A DNA stretch of 42,313 nucleotides from Firmicutes bacterium CAG:882 (GCA_000435595.1 FR895361.1:1-42313); one strand, 5' to 3'; positions 17,345 through 25,533 are shown, numbered from the stretch's first letter. Program-made: numbers and translations. Notes: a model not told the origin generated them from the letters alone.

Positions 17345-18601
17345 CTACAGCTTTACAAGCACCGAGCCATGTGCCGGGATTTCATACTCAAGCAGCCTTC
17401 CGCCGCTCACCTCATAGTCGGCTGCATTAAAGCTTACATGCCTTCTCTCATCATCGAGATTAAATAGAGCAATATAGCTTCCCTTATCCACAGCCTTTTC
17501 CTCTGTCGGTTCATTTATCCACGCGGCGAACCTGTCCGTGTGTACAAGCTGCCTGCCATGTCTGCCCTCGGCAAGCAGTCCGAGTATCTGCTCATCCGTT
17601 ATCAGCTTCAACGTCTCATCGTCAAGCTTGGTCAGCTCGCAGCCGAGCATCAGCGGTGAGCCGAAAATGCACCACAAGGTCAGCATCGTGCGCTGTTCAT
17701 CCTCAGTAAAATTGGTTCTTCTCTCCTGACCAAAGCCCTTTCCGAGAAAACCAAGCGGCAGCATATCACAGTCGGGGTAGCATCCCTTCTTCACATGATC
17801 CTGCCATCTCTCGCATCTTGTGAACATATCCTTAAGTGCCTCCCAGTTATCCCAGAAGTCATCCGTAATCCTCCACATATTTGCATGCTCACTGTAATTC
17901 CACGCACGGTCCACATGTGCAGGTCCCGGCGATAAGCTTAACACTATCGGACGTCCGCACTTTAAGATGGCTTCATGCAGCATCCTCGTCTCATGCCAGC
18001 CCGAGAACTTTAACGGCTCCTTATACATCCAACTGTCACATATATCATCACATTTTATAAAGTCAACGCCCCACTCGGCGTACATCGAGATTATCGAATC
18101 ATAGTACGCCTGTCCCGCCTCATTGTCCTTAACACCGTACATATCGGGATTCCAGCCGCATATTGAGAACGCATCCGCTGCCTCGTCCGCAGTGTATGTG
18201 CTTGCGTATATCGGAAGATGCCTGTGCGCCGCATCCCTCGGAATTCCTCTCATGATATGGATTCCGAACTTGAGTCCCTTAGCATGTATATAATCCGCCA
18301 GCCATTTAAAACCGCTTCCGTCAACTGACGAAGGAAATCTTATCGGTGACGGCTGCATCCTGCCGTACTCATCCATCTGCACATCGCCGAACGGAATGTA
18401 CTGGTACTCCTTTCTCCTCGTGCCGGCGTCATTCGAGTACCATTCAATATCCACAACTATATATTCCCAGCCCGATTTTTTAAGCTTCTCCGCCATAAAA
18501 TCAGCATTCGCAACGACATCCGCCTCTGTCACGGTCGTGTCGTAATAGTCGTAACTGTTCCACCCCATAGGAGCAGTCACCGCAAAATCATTCTTGTTCA
18601 T
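17345..18601 (-). CDS. Glycoside hydrolase family 27 alpha-galactosidase
   Basis: 418 residues, starting with the GH27 hallmark TAPMGWNSYD. Further motifs are VDIEW, a nucleophile Asp185 in DFIKCDD (equivalent of the YxKYD motif) and the acid/base Asp at 247/248 in RITDDFWDNW. The C-terminal beta domain ends IPAHGSVLVKL. There is no signal peptide, so it would hydrolyse alpha-galactosides (or related alpha-N-acetylgalactosaminide or beta-L-arabinopyranoside linkages, also known in the family) after uptake. AGGAGG precedes the ATG. First gene of the GH27-MocR-GH2 operon, divergent from udk. Confidence 0.92.
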   Translation of the reverse strand: MNKNDFAVTAPMGWNSYDYYDTTVTEADVVANADFMAEKLKKSGWEYIVVDIEWYSNDAGTRRKEYQYIPFGDVQMDEYGRMQPSPIRFPSSVDGSGFKWLADYIHAKGLKFGIHIMRGIPRDAAHRHLPIYASTYTADEAADAFSICGWNPDMYGVKDNEAGQAYYDSIISMYAEWGVDFIKCDDICDSWMYKEPLKFSGWHETRMLHEAILKCGRPIVLSLSPGPAHVDRAWNYSEHANMWRITDDFWDNWEALKDMFTRCERWQDHVKKGCYPDCDMLPLGFLGKGFGQERRTNFTEDEQRTMLTLWCIFGSPLMLGCELTKLDDETLKLITDEQILGLLAEGRHGRQLVHTDRFAAWINEPTEEKAVDKGSYIALFNLDDERRHVSFNAADYEVSGGRLLEYEIPAHGSVLVKL

Positions 18602-18646
18602 GAAAATACCTCCTATTACATTATGAATTTAAGTTGCACCCTACTG

Positions 18647-18668
18647 TTATTTATTGTACAATAAATAA
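18647..18668. promoter_or_regulatory. 22-bp perfect palindrome between the glycosidase operon and udk
   Basis: TTATTTATTGT at 18647-18657 is followed directly by its exact complement to 18668. It is 46 bp upstream of the GH27 start and 26 bp upstream of the udk start, within the shared control region. A 22-bp uninterrupted palindrome that includes a central GTAC is unlikely by chance and suggests a dimeric regulator site. The binding protein is unknown; the MocR regulator in the operon is the nearest candidate. Confidence 0.55.
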
Positions 18669-18693
18669 AATCTATATACACGAGAGGTGCAGT

Positions 18694-19323
18694 ATGTCTG
18701 TTTCAAATACATCTAACATTAAGGTCATAGGCGTTGCCGGAGGCAGTGCTTCCGGAAAGACAACCATTGTCAATATAATCCGTGAACATTTCGGTGACAA
18801 TCTTGCCGTTCTCAGCCATGACAGCTACTATAAGGCTCACAACGAGCTCAACTATGAGGAACGCTCCAAGTTAAATTATGACCACCCGGACTCATTCGAG
18901 ACTGAGATGATGGTCGAGCATGTCCGCATGCTAAAGAAAGGCATCCCCGTTGAAGTTCCTATATACGATTACTCCATCCACAACAGAAGTCAGGCCACAA
19001 CACTTGTCGAGCCTAAGAAGGTTGTAATCGTCGAGGGTATCCTCATCCTTGAAAACAAGGAGCTCCGCGACGAGATGGACTTAAAAATCTTCGTCGACAC
19101 CGATGCCGACGAGCGGCTTATGCGCCGTATCAAGCGTGATATGGTCGAGCGTGCACGTACCGTAGAGTCGATACTTACACAGTACCACGACACGGTGAAG
19201 CCTATGCACGAGGCATACATTGAGCCATCCAAGAAATACGCGGACATTATCATTCCGCGCGGCGGTCAGAACACCTCGGCGATAGAACTTCTCTTAAGCC
19301 ACATCGACTCACTGTTAAAATAA
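18694..19323 (+). CDS. udk: Uridine kinase
   Basis: 209 residues from the ATG at 18694, preceded by GAGAGG; an upstream TTG start would add 20 residues without a site. It phosphorylates uridine and cytidine to UMP and CMP in pyrimidine salvage. Seen: Walker A GGSASGKT at 16-23, the HDSYYK segment, YDHPDSFE, and RRIKRDMVERART near the LID region. The length is normal for the family. It runs divergently from GH27 and converges on luxS with only 8 nt between stop codons. Confidence 0.95.
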   Translation: MSVSNTSNIKVIGVAGGSASGKTTIVNIIREHFGDNLAVLSHDSYYKAHNELNYEERSKLNYDHPDSFETEMMVEHVRMLKKGIPVEVPIYDYSIHNRSQATTLVEPKKVVIVEGILILENKELRDEMDLKIFVDTDADERLMRRIKRDMVERARTVESILTQYHDTVKPMHEAYIEPSKKYADIIIPRGGQNTSAIELLLSHIDSLLK

Positions 19324-19331
19324 ATTACATA

Positions 19332-19820
19332 CTATTCAGGATAGGTAAGTCTTTCAGGGCAGAGGTTATCAAGCACCTCTGCCTTAAATTTACGCGCATA
19401 GGTCTTAGCTTCCATCACATTGTTGTCAAGATAGTTACCGCAGTCTCTCGGTGAGTATCCCGGAATGTCGCATTCCTTGTCGGAGAAATTAATGATAAAA
19501 TCAATCATCTCACCTATAACGCCAACAATATCCTTCGACTCAAGATCTCCCGCAAATATTACATAGAATCCTGTTCTGCATCCCATCGGTCCAAAGTAGA
19601 TTGTTCTGTCCTTCCACTCCTCACTGTTTCTAAGAAAAGTAGCCCCAAGATGCTCAATCGTGTGAATTCCCGCCGTGTCCATAACAGGCTCAACATTAGG
19701 TCTTGTAAATCTCAAATCAAATGTTGTCAAAACATTATCTCCCAGTCTGTCCCTTCTAGACACATATATACCCGTGAGCAAATCAATATGGTTTACCGTA
19801 AAGCTTGCAATCTTATTCAT
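19332..19820 (-). CDS. luxS: S-ribosylhomocysteine lyase (autoinducer-2 production)
   Basis: 162 residues. Splits S-ribosylhomocysteine into homocysteine and DPD, the AI-2 precursor, in the activated methyl cycle. The metal site is complete: HTIEH gives His53, Glu56 and His57, the third ligand is Cys127 in PRDCGNY, and the catalytic Cys81 is in FGPMGCRTGFY. AAAGGA precedes the ATG. It is monocistronic here, not next to pfs. It converges on udk and is divergent from the ThrE pair. Confidence 0.97.
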   Translation of the reverse strand: MNKIASFTVNHIDLLTGIYVSRRDRLGDNVLTTFDLRFTRPNVEPVMDTAGIHTIEHLGATFLRNSEEWKDRTIYFGPMGCRTGFYVIFAGDLESKDIVGVIGEMIDFIINFSDKECDIPGYSPRDCGNYLDNNVMEAKTYARKFKAEVLDNLCPERLTYPE

Positions 19821-19862
19821 ATAAAAAATCCTTTCTGCGCAACATATTTTACAGCTATTACT

Positions 19863-19916
19863 CTACCACATTTGTTTTGATTTTTAAAGGCTGATGTGAT
19901 ATATTCATTGTGGTAG
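19863..19916. promoter_or_regulatory. Spaced inverted repeat between luxS and the ThrE pair
   Basis: CTACCACA (19863-19870) and TGTGGTAG (19909-19916) lie 38 nt apart, one facing each divergent gene. They could be paired operator half-sites or part of a fold; I see no recognisable regulator motif. Confidence 0.25.
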
Positions 19917-19975
19917 TCCTGCAATATTAAAGACACTAAAAAAAGAGTGTGCCAAGGCACAGGAACGGATATTTT

Positions 19976-20767
19976 ATGGAATGTGAAGCACAGCTTAAAT
20001 CAGGCATGTCAGGGGAACAGCTTCTCACACTGGCAATGGATATGGGCGAACGAATGATAATATGCGGAGCCGAGGCTAACCGCGTTGAGGACACCATCAG
20101 AAGAATATGCACTGCCTATGGCTGCATCAAGGTTGATGTATTCTCAATAACCTCTTATCTGTCCGCGACAATCACCAAGCCCGATGGATGCCATGAGACA
20201 CAGACAAGAAGAATTCATTCCTACAGCCACAATCTTGATAAGCTTGAACATCTCAATGCAATATCGAGATATATCTGCGTGAATATTCCTGCATACAATG
20301 ATATAGAAACTGAGATTTCAAATATACGCCCGGCACGCGACTTTCCATGGTACATGTCCATATTCGGCTATATACTCTCAAGCAGTGCGTTTGCCGTGTT
20401 TTTCGGCGGTTCAATACGCGACGGACTTGTTGCAGGAGCGTTATCTGCCCTTGCATATGTAATAGACATGAAGATCAAGCCTCTCGGCATCAACATGTTA
20501 ATATACAACTTTTTCTGTACCTTTCTGCTTGGTGTACTTGCAAGGTTCATTGGGCTTACCGGTGTAATCGACAACCTCGACAAGGTATTCATAGGACTTG
20601 TCATGCTCTACATCCCGGGGACACAGATGACCAACTCCCTCAGAGATATTCTGTGTGGGGACATAATGTCAGGCTTGCTAAGACTTATTGAATCAGTCAT
20701 GCTTGCAATATCCATCGCACTGGGATTTGCCACATCCGTGGTTGCACTCAATGTATTTTTGCATTAG
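19976..20767 (+). CDS. Threonine/serine exporter, N-terminal ThrE domain protein
   Basis: 263 residues. The ATG at 19976 follows AGGAA; a GTG nine codons earlier is possible but sits inside a TGTGCC/GGCACA hairpin. Residues about 15-110 are the soluble ThrE N-terminal part (ERMIICGAEANRVEDTIRRICTAYG, SYLSATI), followed by about five membrane helices (from FPWYMSIFGYILSSSAFAVFFGG). In many Firmicutes ThrE is split into two proteins that together make a ten-helix amino-acid exporter; the second half is the next gene, 44 nt downstream. Substrate by family: threonine and serine. This is inferred, not shown here. Confidence 0.85.
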   Translation: MECEAQLKSGMSGEQLLTLAMDMGERMIICGAEANRVEDTIRRICTAYGCIKVDVFSITSYLSATITKPDGCHETQTRRIHSYSHNLDKLEHLNAISRYICVNIPAYNDIETEISNIRPARDFPWYMSIFGYILSSSAFAVFFGGSIRDGLVAGALSALAYVIDMKIKPLGINMLIYNFFCTFLLGVLARFIGLTGVIDNLDKVFIGLVMLYIPGTQMTNSLRDILCGDIMSGLLRLIESVMLAISIALGFATSVVALNVFLH

Positions 20768-20811
20768 ATTTATAATTCAGCTTAAGCATTTCATTGATTT
20801 GGAGACTCATC

Positions 20812-21327
20812 ATGATACAGAGATACATCATCCAGGTTATTACTGCCGGACTCGGTGCCGGCGGTTACTCAATTTTATTCAATATAAGACGCGATAAGCT
20901 TCCATATGCATCAGCGGGCGGTTCTCTCGCATGGATAATATATATTCTCGCCTCACAGACGACAACCAACGCCTTCATCACCAACATGCTCGCTGCGGCA
21001 TTTGCCACACTCTACTCGGAGATATTTGCCCGCATCAAGAAGGCCCCGACAACCGTATTTTTAATACCTTCAATCATGCCGATGATACCCGGAGGCGGAT
21101 TATTCTATACAATGTCCGCTGTCATCAACAATAACTCCGAACTGTTTGAGAAATACTTCATAACAACAATTGAGACAGCTCTCGGCATCAGTATCGGTAT
21201 CATGTTCATGTCGCTGATTGGGGTTAAGCTTGTAAAAAAGGGGCTGCCCGGTCTTAAGAAGAACAGGTATACAGGTTTAAAATCATCGGTTAAACAAAAA
21301 AGCAAGGGAGGATATAATAATGAATGA
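20812..21327 (+). CDS. Threonine/serine exporter, C-terminal ThrE half (DUF3815 type)
   Basis: 171 residues from the ATG at 20812 with GGAGA 6 nt upstream; an earlier TTG is less likely. About five hydrophobic helices. The segment KKAPTTVFLIPSIMPMIPGGGLFYTM is the signature of ThrE's membrane half and its partner subunit. It would assemble with the product of the preceding gene. Its stop (21325-21327) overlaps the start of the patatin gene (21320) by 8 nt, so the three are translated as one unit. The last 25 or so residues are basic and cytoplasmic. Confidence 0.85.
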   Translation: MIQRYIIQVITAGLGAGGYSILFNIRRDKLPYASAGGSLAWIIYILASQTTTNAFITNMLAAAFATLYSEIFARIKKAPTTVFLIPSIMPMIPGGGLFYTMSAVINNNSELFEKYFITTIETALGISIGIMFMSLIGVKLVKKGLPGLKKNRYTGLKSSVKQKSKGGYNNE

Positions 21328-22549
21328 GATTGATTTATCGGAAAAATTAAAGCAGCTTGAAGCTGAGGTTGACAAAGAAGTCAGTATACAGAACGAGACA
21401 AGGCAGCGTATCTGGGATGAGATGACGGGAAACAAGCCTTACGGTGATATACATCCCGATAGTATGGCATACAATTCCGACGCTGTGTCAAAGAACACCG
21501 GCATTCCGTCAGCGTCTCCCGCTGCGCCTGTTTCCTCCGGCAAAAAAATTACACTCGATGACATCAATGCTCCTGTGATAACAAAGCTTGATTTTCCGTC
21601 AGAAGAAAAATGGGCACTCACTCTCGCCGGAGGCGGTGCGAAGGGTGCATACCAGCTCGGTGTGTGGAAAGCTCTTCGCGAGATGCAGCTTGAGAAAAAT
21701 CTTGTCGCCGTATCAGGCTCCTCCGTTGGTGCGCTCAATGCAGCCCTTATATCACTCAACGAATTCGATAATGCCAATACAATATGGACATCTATTATGC
21801 CGAAGCAGTTTCTCGACATCAATTTTGATACCATAATCGGTCCGCTTGACACTCTCGTAAAGCGCACTCTCACTAATGGCTTATGTTCCCGCGACGGTCT
21901 GACAAGCATCATAGACAATTATCTTAACCTTAAAGAACTTGCAGCCGCACGCATTCCCGCATACGTCTGTGTATCACACTATCCATCAGAATGCATTGAA
22001 TGTCTCAACGAAAAGCCTGAGCCTGAATATATAAGCCTCAGCGAAGTTGACGCTCACGATGCCAAGCAGTTTCTTCTGGCATCATCCGCAATGCCTTATG
22101 TATACCCGCCCGAGCTCATTCACGACAAAGTATACCGCGATGGCGGATTGTCAGACAACGTGCCTGTGCTTCCAATGACATCCGTAGGTGCCGACAAGCT
22201 CATAGTCGTAAAGCTTGAACCGGATGACAAGGTCAATACAGACCTCTATTCAAAATTCAGTGAGGTTGTGGAAATTGTTCCAAGCCGTGAGATAGGCGAC
22301 CTGTTAGACGGAACTCTTGAATTCACCAACCGCAACGCCGACTTCCGCATTCTGCTCGGTTATTATGACGCACTCCGCACCTTCAGCCTTCGCATGTACA
22401 GACTGAACGGTCTCCCGATTAACGAGGCTGAAAAAAAGAGACGTGAAGATGCAGACTATGAAAAAATCCAGTCCATTCTCAGGCAGAAACGCACCTTCGA
22501 CAAAGCCGGCAGCAACATCGACAAGCTTAAAAATCTTCTTAATCTATAG
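21320..22549 (+). CDS. Patatin-like phospholipase
   Basis: 409 residues. The patatin domain starts about residue 97: oxyanion loop GGGAKGAYQLG (104-114), nucleophile Ser135 in GSSVG, and catalytic Asp274 in DGG. Both dyad residues are present, so a lipid acyl hydrolase is likely. The first roughly 95 residues are a charged, partly disordered extension with no signal peptide, so it is cytoplasmic or membrane-peripheral. AGGGAGG precedes the ATG, and the start lies inside the end of the ThrE-C gene (8-nt overlap), implying translational coupling to an amino-acid exporter. Why a phospholipase is coupled to ThrE is not evident. Confidence 0.88.
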   Translation: MNEIDLSEKLKQLEAEVDKEVSIQNETRQRIWDEMTGNKPYGDIHPDSMAYNSDAVSKNTGIPSASPAAPVSSGKKITLDDINAPVITKLDFPSEEKWALTLAGGGAKGAYQLGVWKALREMQLEKNLVAVSGSSVGALNAALISLNEFDNANTIWTSIMPKQFLDINFDTIIGPLDTLVKRTLTNGLCSRDGLTSIIDNYLNLKELAAARIPAYVCVSHYPSECIECLNEKPEPEYISLSEVDAHDAKQFLLASSAMPYVYPPELIHDKVYRDGGLSDNVPVLPMTSVGADKLIVVKLEPDDKVNTDLYSKFSEVVEIVPSREIGDLLDGTLEFTNRNADFRILLGYYDALRTFSLRMYRLNGLPINEAEKKRREDADYEKIQSILRQKRTFDKAGSNIDKLKNLLNL

Positions 22550-22553
22550 TCAA

Positions 22554-22690
22554 CAATATTTGCAATCCGCTTAGCTGCCTGCTCATGAACGCAGTTCGCA
22601 TCCCCCTTACCCACCGCTTAGTGCTCTACACACTTGGGCGGGGGATTGCTTATTCTGCGTTCAAGCTGATGCTTTGGCACCTATTTTTTT
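22554..22690. repeat. Intergenic palindromic repeat element (includes dispersed repeat copy 2)
   Basis: Starts with the 33-nt dispersed repeat (22554-22586). It is followed by nested stems GAACGCAG/CTGCGTTC (22587-22594 with 22655-22662) and ATCCCCC/GGGGGAT (22600-22606 with 22640-22646), and a T-run at 22683-22690. It may end the ThrE-patatin transcript. No ORF; it fills the first quarter of the 549-nt gap before the peptide gene. Confidence 0.5.
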
Positions 22691-22788
22691 GATGTTTAGG
22701 TTACATTTGTATCACGTGTCTATAAGCCGCGAAAATTTCTTGCCAACTCTGGGTAGGTGACAGCCTAAAATATTGTGTTTATCCTTTA

Positions 22789-23066
22789 TGTGTAAGTATG
22801 TTTTTCAGGATTTTTATGACTTATACACGCATAATACATATTTTTTACGGATTACCTGTTTCACTTATACAACTCACTCTGCGTCCCCAAATATTTTACC
22901 GATAACCTTACAACTTTTTGGCAGAGTTCTCTCACTTCTGACATTCTAAATACCGGCAGCATAGTCCAATATGTTATGCCTGATAATCTGTCTTAACTGT
23001 CCTGTGAAATCTCAACTTACATCAAATAAAAGCGGAATGTTCAACAATACCTGAAGGACATTCCGC
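22789..23066 (+). promoter_or_regulatory. Control region of the small peptide gene: repeated ACTTATACA and a leader hairpin
   Basis: ACTTATACA occurs at 22819-22827 and 22863-22871 (44 bp apart), with a one-mismatch inverted copy at 22789-22797. A perfect 9-bp hairpin GCGGAATGT/ACATTCCGC (23032-23040 with 23058-23066, 17-nt loop) ends 32 nt before the peptide start and 17 nt before its AAGGAGA site. No clear -35/-10 pair was found. The long non-coding stretch with repeats suggests regulated expression of the peptide. Confidence 0.35.
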
Positions 23067-23098
23067 CTGTAAATATACACATGAAGGAGATACTCACA

Positions 23099-23248
23099 AT
23101 GAAAAAAACAGTTGCAAAGTTATTACTTTTATCGGTTATTCTATTAGGTTTTGTTAAAGTATTAGATATCGCCAACCCTGATTCAAACAATAATGTTAGT
23201 TCTTATAATTTATTCGATGACGCAACTTTAGACAATACCCACAAATAA
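23099..23248 (+). CDS. 49-residue secreted peptide, candidate signalling pro-peptide
   Basis: Too short for most gene callers. AAGGAGA lies 9 nt before the ATG. The N-terminus is a clear Sec-type export signal: MKKTVAK, then a hydrophobic core of about 12 residues (LLLLSVILLGFV). It is followed by a polar, Asn/Asp/Ser-rich 29-residue tail ending DDATLDNTHK, with no Cys, so not a lantibiotic or disulfide peptide. Length and layout match pro-peptides of RRNPP quorum-sensing systems such as PapR or Phr. Its stop is 1 nt from the stop of the convergent HTH-TPR regulator (23250-25142), the receptor class for such peptides. The coding call is fairly safe; the signalling role is inference. Confidence 0.65.
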   Translation: MKKTVAKLLLLSVILLGFVKVLDIANPDSNNNVSSYNLFDDATLDNTHK

Positions 23249-23249
23249 A

Positions 23250-25142
23250 TTATAACAACTCAATAATTCTCTTTTTATATTCGAATTCGAAGTACGTTTT
23301 CTTACATAATTGGCTCCAAAGCATACATTGATGAATTTTATCCTTGTATGCTTTATTATCATTTTGTAATTTATTTTCATTCCATGCAATGCTGTACATA
23401 TTTCTATGAATCATATGAATTCTCCCATACTTTAGCTGTGCATATATTACATTATTTGATAATTTATTAGATTCTTCAAACTTAGACATGCTACCTAATA
23501 TGCTTGCTACACCCGTCATATATAATTCATAATTTCTTATGTTTCTTTGCGCATCCAAAGAATTAAATCCTTTTATTTTATTATAAATAGGCATGATAAA
23601 ACTTAATGCATTCTCATTATTACCACTAAATTTATATTTAGCAGAGATTATATATAAAATAAGTTCTTCATTATTAGATAAAAATGCATTGTTTGTTTTC
23701 AAAAGTGAATCTATTTCAACCGTTTTTTGTAAAATCACACACAATTTTTCTATGTATGTTGTGTAGTCTATTTCTTCTAATCCGTAAGAAACATTAACCT
23801 TCGCCCACTCAATAAACTGCTCATTTACCAGATTTTTCGGCAGTAGAACTTCAAGCTCAGCAAGCACCTCACGACATTCCTCATACTTGAACTCATTGCA
23901 TAGATGTTTCCATTTTCCATACAATTCAATAGCCCTTCTGTCGTCAGTTATAATACCCATTCTCTGATAACCGGCTGACAGACCTAACTTTTCAAGCAGC
24001 TCCTCGGCAATATCATGATGTGTATTCACTCTGTTGTGTTCGAGCCTGCGAAGTGTCTTTAATGCGCATGACCACTGTTGTTCCGCTAATTCCTCCATCT
24101 TTATTCCGAGCATTGTCCTCCTGTCTCTTATAACATCACCGATATTGTATACTGTATTTTCCTTGTAAAGATAGCAGCAGTCCTCCATGTATTCCGATAT
24201 GCCGTACTCCCTGCACAATGAGTGCAATGCATCAAGCCATTCCTCAGTCTGATGCTTCACCTCATCGACATCCTCGTCTCCGAAGCCGTGTACCAAAAAT
24301 GCCCTTCTGATTTCTAATATCTCAGCGAGATAGTATCTGACCGCATCATCCCGCAGAAAGTCAAGCGCTTTCTCACAATATGAATACAATTTTACAAGTG
24401 TTTTACATAAGACAGTTGAAAATACCTCACTCACATCTTTCCCTGACATAAGCTTTCTGTACATATATACAACGGTCTTAGGATATATCTTTGCCCTTGC
24501 CGAAGTGCTGAATCTCGGATTCTCCATATAGGTCAAAATATCCTCAAACATGGTAATGCATTTGTCGTCACTATCCGCTCTCTCAGTATAAAAACGATAC
24601 TCTAATACGATGTTAAGCTCATCAACCGACAGCCACAAATGCTTCAGATTCTTTACAGCCATATCAGGTATTGTATATTTTAATACCTCGCCGTACATCC
24701 CGGCAATCATGTCTTTATCCGCTCCGCGCTTTGCCTCACATTGTATCTGCATAACCTTCGCAAACTGCATTCTCACAACATTCCTGCTATAAATTGATTT
24801 ATACTCATCTATCAGCTCATACGCCCTGCTCAGGTCATTGTTCTCTATTGAATTTATTATTTCCCATCTTCTTTTCCATTCTCTGTAATCGTTATAGAAA
24901 AGATATGTCCCTTCATCCTCAAATACCATGCCGAGTCTGTCAGTAAGTCTTGTGAGTGTAGATGAATCCGGTTCCCTTCTGCCCGTCTCAATTCGACACA
25001 GATTTCCTTCACTCATAAGACCTGCACACAGCTCCGCACGACCTACATTCTGCCTGTTTCTTTCATTGTAAAGCAGCATTCCTAAGCTTTCATTGTTATT
25101 GCCTGTATTTTTATTAAACGACACTTTATTCAACAGCCTCAC
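23250..25142 (-). CDS. Double HTH-TPR regulator (RRNPP-like)
   Basis: 630 residues as annotated from a GTG at 25142; the start is uncertain because no strong ribosome binding site is seen and GTG, TTG or the ATG at codon 22 are alternatives. XRE-type HTH at about 19-75 (LLYNERNRQNVGRAELCAGL, then EGNLCRIETGRREP) is followed by an all-helical TPR-like region (85-320). A second HTH at about 333-390 (IGDVIRDRRTMLGIKMEELA) is followed by a second helical region (403-630). The halves look homologous: WKRRWEIINSIE and NVVRMQFAKV in the first match YGKWKHLCNEFK and NLVNEQFIEWAKV in the second. HTH plus TPR is the architecture of peptide receptors such as PlcR, PrgX and Rgg. A small exported peptide is encoded tail to tail with it. 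Confidence 0.8.
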   Translation of the reverse strand: MRLLNKVSFNKNTGNNNESLGMLLYNERNRQNVGRAELCAGLMSEGNLCRIETGRREPDSSTLTRLTDRLGMVFEDEGTYLFYNDYREWKRRWEIINSIENNDLSRAYELIDEYKSIYSRNVVRMQFAKVMQIQCEAKRGADKDMIAGMYGEVLKYTIPDMAVKNLKHLWLSVDELNIVLEYRFYTERADSDDKCITMFEDILTYMENPRFSTSARAKIYPKTVVYMYRKLMSGKDVSEVFSTVLCKTLVKLYSYCEKALDFLRDDAVRYYLAEILEIRRAFLVHGFGDEDVDEVKHQTEEWLDALHSLCREYGISEYMEDCCYLYKENTVYNIGDVIRDRRTMLGIKMEELAEQQWSCALKTLRRLEHNRVNTHHDIAEELLEKLGLSAGYQRMGIITDDRRAIELYGKWKHLCNEFKYEECREVLAELEVLLPKNLVNEQFIEWAKVNVSYGLEEIDYTTYIEKLCVILQKTVEIDSLLKTNNAFLSNNEELILYIISAKYKFSGNNENALSFIMPIYNKIKGFNSLDAQRNIRNYELYMTGVASILGSMSKFEESNKLSNNVIYAQLKYGRIHMIHRNMYSIAWNENKLQNDNKAYKDKIHQCMLWSQLCKKTYFEFEYKKRIIELL

Positions 25143-25301
25143 CCTTTGTCTATCAAAAATATCTCGTTGGAAGCAGTTATAAAAATTTTTATCCAGCTAC
25201 TTTAATAATAACACAAAGCCAAACGCAATCCAACTTTTTTTGTAGTTATTTGACTTGCGTTTATGTTTTATTATGCTGCTATTAATTATTATATTTTATT
25301 G

Positions 25302-25330
25302 TAGACATCGGTTAATTTGTATGCTATAAT
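25302..25330 (+). promoter_or_regulatory. Promoter of the Rpn-family gene
   Basis: TAGACA (25302-25307), a 17-bp spacer, then a perfect TATAAT (25325-25330). Confidence 0.7.
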
Positions 25331-25533
25331 GTTCTAAAGCATTTATCCGTAATAATATACGGCAATTTCTATTGCAGCACGCACTTATCTGTGCATCAAG
25401 TGGATACCTGTCATCCACATCTGTCATCATTTAGGAATTTTCGATGCTTTATCTCACAACATAAGCAGGAGAATTTCTAATACATATTATTATTCTCCTG
25501 CACCACAAGTTCACAATACAAGGAGGATAATTG
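25331..25533 (+). promoter_or_regulatory. Structured leader of the Rpn-family gene
   Basis: About 195 nt of untranslated leader with at least two hairpins: GTGGAT/ATCCAC near 25400-25418, and a perfect 10-bp stem GCAGGAGAAT (25465-25474) / complement (25492-25501) with a 17-nt loop, ending 18 nt before the AAGGAGG site at 25520-25526. No known riboswitch core recognised. Confidence 0.35.

Noticed and set aside
22554..23098. Another protein gene in the gap before the peptide
   Set aside because: All frames are broken by stops, and the first part is a palindromic repeat. Only the 49-residue peptide has a ribosome binding site and a sensible product.
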